DNA of 64,000 nt from NCBI GenBank assembly GCA_030280995.1, contig JASXTE010000017.1, positions 25,494,498-25,558,497 of the forward strand, given 5' to 3'. Origin of the DNA: Hemileia vastatrix. Its lineage: Eukaryota; Basidiomycota; Pucciniomycetes; Pucciniales; Zaghouaniaceae. A program made the translations under genes and the position numbers. This document shows, piece by piece, positions 59,515 through 64,000 of the stretch; position 1 is the stretch's first letter, and the number at the start of each line of letters is the position of its first letter. The notes beneath the pieces are model-generated. The model did not search any database. It saw nothing but the letters and a program-made list of their open reading frames with translations, and was not told the origin of the DNA.

Positions 59515-59700
59515 TCAAAAAAGTGTTCACCAAAAGTTTGGCTAAACTTGTGGTGGATCCCTTTGATCAGCCACAGTCAGATGAGATCAACTCTTTATAT
59601 GGAAATGAGGATGATCTTTTGGTCAATCATCGAAATAGAATTAGTTTGATGTGGCCAAATTACCCCCCTGAAGGTCAGACAAACCTCACAAGGACATTTT
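59515..59700 (-). repeat. Inverted satellite-unit core near the D2 right end
   Basis: Counterpart of D1 39000-39185 (CAGTCAGATGAGATCAAC, GTCAATCATCGAAATAG). It lies opposite to the array direction. Confidence 0.78.
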
Positions 59701-60299
59701 TTAGCAGGGAGTAACTGAGAAAAATCCATTTATCAGAAGGAAAATCTTTTATTGGATAGATGCCAAGGTTTCATACTTGTGTATTATGGTCAGTATTAAT
59801 TTTGAAAGTGTCTGTCTAAGCAATTTCATTGCCCATCATGACACATTTTGTTTTAAATGTGTCAAACTGTGTGATACAGTATTAAGGTGTCACATAGTAT
59901 AATTAAGTTCTATTAAGTGCCCTCCTATGATGCCTAAATTTATAATTTAATATCTTACATAATAATTTTTTTTATATAAATTCATCAATATTTTATTTTA
60001 TTATCAAATTTAATATAGCAAGTATCCTGAATTATTATATATGCATAAGCTTAGGTTAGATCAATTTGTGCTTAATTTGTGCTCAACAGAGGACCAAAAT
60101 CAAGTTCTGGAGGATCAACTTGTGCATAATTTGGAATCAGTTGATATTCTGTCTATAATCAATCTGAGAATAAATGTAAATCAAACTCTAATTTACTTAT
60201 GTTTATAAAGTATTCATAAACCTGGCATAATTAAGGGACACTCTAAATTTCAAGAGAGGGGATTGCTAGCAATTCACCCCTAGATTTCCGGTGGTGATG

Positions 60300-60930
60300 G
60301 TTGAAAGAGGCCACTAAGTTATCAAGAATGCTTTGGTGAAGATTTGTGGCAATAGTGCTGAAAAATTGAGGCATTATTTACCCTTGGTGTTATTTTCTGA
60401 TAGGGTCACTGTGAAAAGGACAACTGGCTATTCCCCTTATCAATTGATTTTTGGGCAGAAAGCTGTTCTACCAGTGGATTTGGAGGCAGTCACTTATTTT
60501 GGAATTGATTGGGATGATGTGTGCTTGACTGAAAATTCGCTCTGTGCCAGGATGCAACAGTTGTAATGTAGAGAGGAATGTCAAGAGAAGCCATACTCTA
60601 AAATGATGAAGATAAGAAATCAATCATTCAGATACTTGGGCAAGAAGTTGGCTCATAGACTCAGGAATCCCTTTAAACCTGGCTGTTTTGTTTTGGTGTA
60701 TAATAGAAGTTTGGAGATTCAGTAAAGAAAAGTGTTTGCTGACAGATAGATTGGACCTTACAGAGTCAGATCTCATGTGTCTGGAGGTTCTTAAGTTTTT
60801 GGAGGAGCTAGATGGTGCAGTCTTAAAGAAGAGAGTGGCTGCTGATAAGGTCAAGAGATTTTACCCAAGAGGCACTAGAAGTGAAGAAGATTGCCTCCAC
60901 AATGAGGATGAACTATGGACCATTCTTTAA
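60300..60930 (+). pseudogene. B2 integrase C-terminal part
   Basis: Resumes after D2 with VERGH (catalytic Glu context) and then frame 60333-60566 (RVTVKRTTGYSPYQLIFGQ). It continues with a stop after ARMQQL and a tail ending DELWTIL at 60930, the same final residues as B1. Confidence 0.82.
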
Positions 60931-61603
60931 ATTTTGAATTTTGGTGATTCTGTGCATCTGTTTTGTTGGAAACTTTTTGTTAGAAGGTACCTACAGATGG
61001 GGCTTCTAGATTTAATTTTGGAAAGTGTGGGGGTAACTGATGGGCTGGCTGCTCTATCAACAGTTACCCCAGATTGACTGTTTCCAGCTCTTTCTCTTGA
61101 TTTTGTAAAATCCTAGCATGGTTTTTTCTTCACAGGTTTTAGTCCTCTATGACTTAAAGCTGAAAATTCTTTTGGTTTTCAAGTTCCAGACTCTTTACGC
61201 TTATTGGTTTTTGTTTATTTTTTTGATGTTTTGTTTTTGTTAGAAGGTATCCAGGGTGGCTTCTAGATTTTAGTTTGGCAAGTTTGGGGGTAGCTGATGA
61301 GCTGGCTGCTCTGTAGAAGAGTAACCTCATAATTTCTGTTTCAAGTATTTTGTTTTTCCTAGTTGAATCCTAGTTCTGGTTTTTGTTATTCAGGTTTCAA
61401 GTCCACCATGACTTTAAACTAGATTACTGGTTCAAGACTAGGTTCTTTGGTTTTGGTGGTGGATCACTGCTGGTTTCCCATCATTTTTACTTATTGGAGG
61501 GAGCCCACCCAGTGATCATTTCCTTGGACAGAAATTTCTATGGAGCCTGACTTTGTCTTTTTCTTTTCTTTAATTTTTGTATCTATAGTTGGTTTAGATA
61601 GTA
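60931..61603 (+). other. B2 3' non-coding region, first part
   Basis: Homologous to B1 21982-23420 without solo LTR-3. It contains the duplicated GTTAGAAGGTA block (60978 and 61240) and the GGAGGGAGCCCACCCAGTG segment shared with B1. No coding potential. Confidence 0.65.
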
Positions 61604-61851
61604 CACTACGCAATATAGGGGATGGACTTGCTAGAAAGTCTTCAACCTGAACTGAGATGGAAAATAGACTGAACTCATACTGAACCCAAACTGAACTCTA
61701 CTTGAACACCCACCTAAAAATGTTTTCTGAGTGTTTTTCATTCCTGATTGTATGGTTTCTTTATCAATAGCTCAATACGTGTTCAATATAAGGTGAGTTT
61801 GGCTCCAAGGTTGTGGAATTGGTAGCAAGTCTGCCCCCATATTGTGTGGTG
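61604..61851. mobile_element. MITE-2, CACTA-like, 248 bp, TSD GTA
   Basis: Ends CACTACGCAATATAGGGG and (complement) CACCACACAATATGGGGG, the reverse orientation of MITE-1. GTA duplications lie at 61601-61603 and 61852-61854. The empty site is in B1 near 23455 (TTAGATAGAAGTTTTAG). Interior TGAACT repeats, no ORF. Confidence 0.88.
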
Positions 61852-61854
61852 GTA

Positions 61855-62236
61855 GTTTATAATTTTTTTCTTTTAATTTTTATGGGGGTTATAAGGATAT
61901 TAAGAGGGAAAAATCACAAAATTATAATATATATGGTATCACCACATCAGGGTCACCTGGATGTGGGAAAGCATTCATGGGGAAAGGCTCATCAATTGGC
62001 CTGGCAATACTGTTTTCTTTTTTTTATCTCAGTTTTTTTTATTTCTTTATTGATTTCTATTTCTTTAATAATTTCTTTTTTTATATCATTTTTCTCAATT
62101 TATCTTTTTATATCAATTTTTTACAGATTATTTAAAGGTGTATCCACATTAAGGTGCACTTGGATGTGGGTAAGGTATCAGAGGATCAGCTCATCAATTG
62201 GCTGGGGGGATACCATTACTTTTTTAGTATGTTAGT
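61855..62236 (+). other. B2 3' end before the array
   Basis: Matches B1 23480-23960. Contains the two CTCATCAATTGG sub-blocks (61940 and 62150) and the terminal TTTTTTAGTATGT motif. Confidence 0.65.
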
Positions 62237-63030
62237 AGTTTAAATAAATAAAATAAAATAAAAATAAAAATAACTAAAAAATAAAAATAAAAATAAAAAT
62301 AAAAATAAAAATAAAAATAAAAATAAAAATAAAAATAAAAATAAAAATAAAAATAAAAATAAAAATAAAAATAAAAATAAAAATAAAAATAAAAATAAAA
62401 ATAAAAATAAAAATAAAAATAAAAATAAAAATAAAAATAAAAATAAAAATAAAAATAAAAATAAAAATAAAAATAAAAATAAAAATAAAAATAAAAATAA
62501 AAATAAAAATAAAAATAAAAATAAAAATAAAAATAAAAATAAAAATAAAAATAAAAATAAAAATAAAAATAAAAATAAAAATAAAAATAAAAATAAAAAT
62601 AAAAATAAAAATAAAAATAAAAATAAAAATAAAAATAAAAATAAAAATAAAAATAAAAATAAAAATAAAAATAAAAATAAAAATAAAAATAAAAATAAAA
62701 ATAAAAATAAAAATAAAAATAAAAATAAAAATAAAAATAAAAATAAAAATAAAAATAAAAATAAAAATAAAAATAAAAATAAAAATAAAAATAAAAATAA
62801 AAATAAAAATAAAAATAAAAATAAAAATAAAAATAAAAATAAAAATAAAAATAAAAATAAAAATAAAAATAAAAATAAAAATAAAAATAAAAATAAAAAT
62901 AAAAATAAAAATAAAAATAAAAATAAAAATAAAAATAAAAATAAAAATAAAAATAAAAATAAAAATAAAAATAAAAATAAAAATAAAAATAAAAATAAAA
63001 ATAAAAATAAAAATAAAAATAAAAATAAAA
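62237..63030. repeat. (AAAAAT)n hexanucleotide array 2, about 0.8 kb
   Basis: AAATA/AAAAT lead-in, then about 125 exact AAAAAT units from about 62276 to 63030. It joins the 3' end of B2 on the left to the interrupted integrase of B3 on the right. Long frames through it are artefacts. Confidence 0.97.
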
Positions 63031-64000
63031 ACCCAACCAGATAAATCATCTCTGGCCACTATTAAATATTTATACCGTCCCTCTTTTATATGAACGTCAT
63101 CTAAACTAACTCTTCCAAAGAGCGTATATTCACCGGTCGCGCGTCCAGGTTTTTTTGGCCTTAAATAACTTTGTCTTTGACATTCTTCGCATGACTGAAC
63201 CCACTGTTTAACAGCCATCTTCATGCCAGGCCACCAGAATCGATCAGAAATTCTTCTAAACGTTTCTCCAACGCCTCTATGCCCAAGATCTTCATGTAGT
63301 GATTTCAAAACTAATTCTTGCCCCTTCTGTTGAGTTATAACTACTTGAGGATTTGGATACCTTCTCCTCATTAAACGTCAACCAGATAGGTAAAACGTAG
63401 ATGACTTCCTCTTGATAGCCACCCATTCATCGTCTTCACAATCTTCTGGCCTCTCTAAAGTCAACAAATATTTGACTAACAAAAAATAAAAACCAGTCTG
63501 ACCCCAGACTTCATCTTGAAAATCGATTAATATAACATCAATAGGGACTTCTCTATCACCAATATCACCTGCACATGAATGAGCCAATAATTGTTGACCC
63601 CTAAATAAATCTTTAATCCAGCTACGTCGACGTTTTTCTTCTGAACCTTTGGATCCTTCGTAAACCGTATTTGAAAATACTTCTTTCTCTTTATCCACCT
63701 TTTTATTTAAATTCTCTAATTCTCCAACATATACACCATTCCTTAACTTACTACTATCCCACACTACCAATCCATCTTCCTCTACATACACCACATCTTC
63801 TTCTACCTCCTCTCTGCCAAATTTATCTACACCTTTTCCAACACCTTTATTAACATAAAAACTATTTTCCAGTTTATCCTCTTGGTGGAGGTCATCATCA
63901 CCATAATCTAAACATAATAGTCCTGCCAGTTTAACCTCATGGGGGAGGTATGGAAAGTCTTCAGCTCCTTTAGTGCTGGCTTTGATAATAGGTATATCTT
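63031..64000 (-). pseudogene. Ty3/Gypsy copy B3: RNase H-integrase linker and integrase 5' part
   Basis: On the minus strand a frame is open from the window edge to a TGA at 63378-63380 and then resumes (RLMRRRYPNPQ) to 63031. B1 and B2 read SGRRLMR here, so the stop is one extra codon change (CGA to TGA). The zinc finger is intact (HEDLGHRGVGETF, then CEECQ), and the core start SLDDVHIKEG is present. Coding ends at DDLSGWV, where the (TTTTTA)n array takes over; the rest of integrase is missing. It is better preserved and less AT-rich than B1 or B2. The remainder lies beyond the window. Confidence 0.85.

Larger units (their letters stand above)
41041..60296 (+). mobile_element. D2: second D-family TIR element, 19.3 kb including nested insertions
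   Basis: Left end CACCACGGGAAATCTGGG, right end complementary (TTTCCGGTGGTG), with ATG duplications at 41038-41040 and 60297-60299. The empty site is readable in B1 near 21352 (GGCATGGTTGAAG). Without element C (9187 bp with its TSD) it is about 10.07 kb; it also carries MITE-1. The left arm (41041-41985) and the right part (53330-60296) match D1 closely. It has extra satellite units on the left and lacks one unit that D1 has. No transposase was recognised. Confidence 0.88.
28088..62236 (+). mobile_element. Ty3/Gypsy retrotransposon B2, in three pieces split by D1 and D2
   Basis: The pieces are 28088-31201, 39793-41040 and 60300-62236. Joined, they follow B1 without gaps, apart from 3-bp duplications TGG and ATG at the breakpoints. 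The copy is truncated at its 5' side within the protease. It hosts MITE-2 in its 3' part and ends, like B1, at an (AAAAAT)n array. Confidence 0.88.

Noticed and set aside
31202..60296. CRISPR-like array
   Set aside because: The repeat unit is ~607 bp with internal palindromes and transposon ends, in a eukaryotic retrotransposon context. It does not have short repeats with unique spacers.

Overview
The window is a transposon graveyard from a eukaryotic, AT-rich, repeat-packed nuclear genome. Three things point to a filamentous fungus, most plausibly a rust-type basidiomycete: Ty3/Gypsy polyproteins of fungal type with a C-terminal chromodomain, a 69-bp spliceosomal intron, and the near absence of host genes. 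Taxon assignment is inference. No rRNA, CRISPR, operon or bacterial feature was seen, and no intact host gene was found.

Layout. 1-7111: minus-strand decayed Ty3/Gypsy chromovirus (element A, 3' LTR outside the window), split by solo LTR-1 (3618-4795). 7112-7908: Ty1/Copia gag-protease remnant, cut by A and by half a MITE. 8021-10721: featureless AT-rich DNA. 10722-13766: two diverged direct LTR-like repeats, the first split by a tRNA-derived SINE (10761-11344). 13767-23960: plus-strand decayed Gypsy copy B1, carrying solo LTR-2 (18597-20133) and solo LTR-3 (22479-23268). 23961-26618: a 2.6-kb (AAAAAT)n array. 26685-28070: a broken spliced pseudogene (minus). 28088-62236: Gypsy copy B2, same family as B1, split into three pieces by two large TIR elements, D1 (31202-39789) and D2 (41041-60296). 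D2 in turn contains a CACTA-like MITE (42981-43241) and an intact Ty3/Gypsy element C (43632-52813) with a 2055-codon gag-pol. A second MITE (61604-61851) sits in B2's 3' end. 62237-63030: a second (AAAAAT)n array. 63031-64000: minus-strand Gypsy copy B3.

Most insertions were delimited by target-site duplications: 5 bp for LTR elements, 3 bp for D1, D2 and both MITEs, and about 14 bp for the SINE. For D1, D2 and the MITEs an empty site could be read from a paralogous copy or neighbouring repeat unit. The relative order is: B2 inserted first, then D1 and D2 into B2, then element C and MITE-1 into D2.

The most unusual object is the D family. These are 8.6-kb and about 10-kb (net) elements with CACCAC-type TIRs, 3-bp TSDs and no recognisable transposase. 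Their bodies are about ten tandem ~607-bp units, each centred on a near-perfect 46-bp palindrome. Their TIRs and those of the small MITEs share the same layout: CACYRC, then a G-run, then a GCTAGC-centred palindrome. This suggests one CACTA-like mobilisation system. The only gene in the window that looks functional is the gag-pol of element C.
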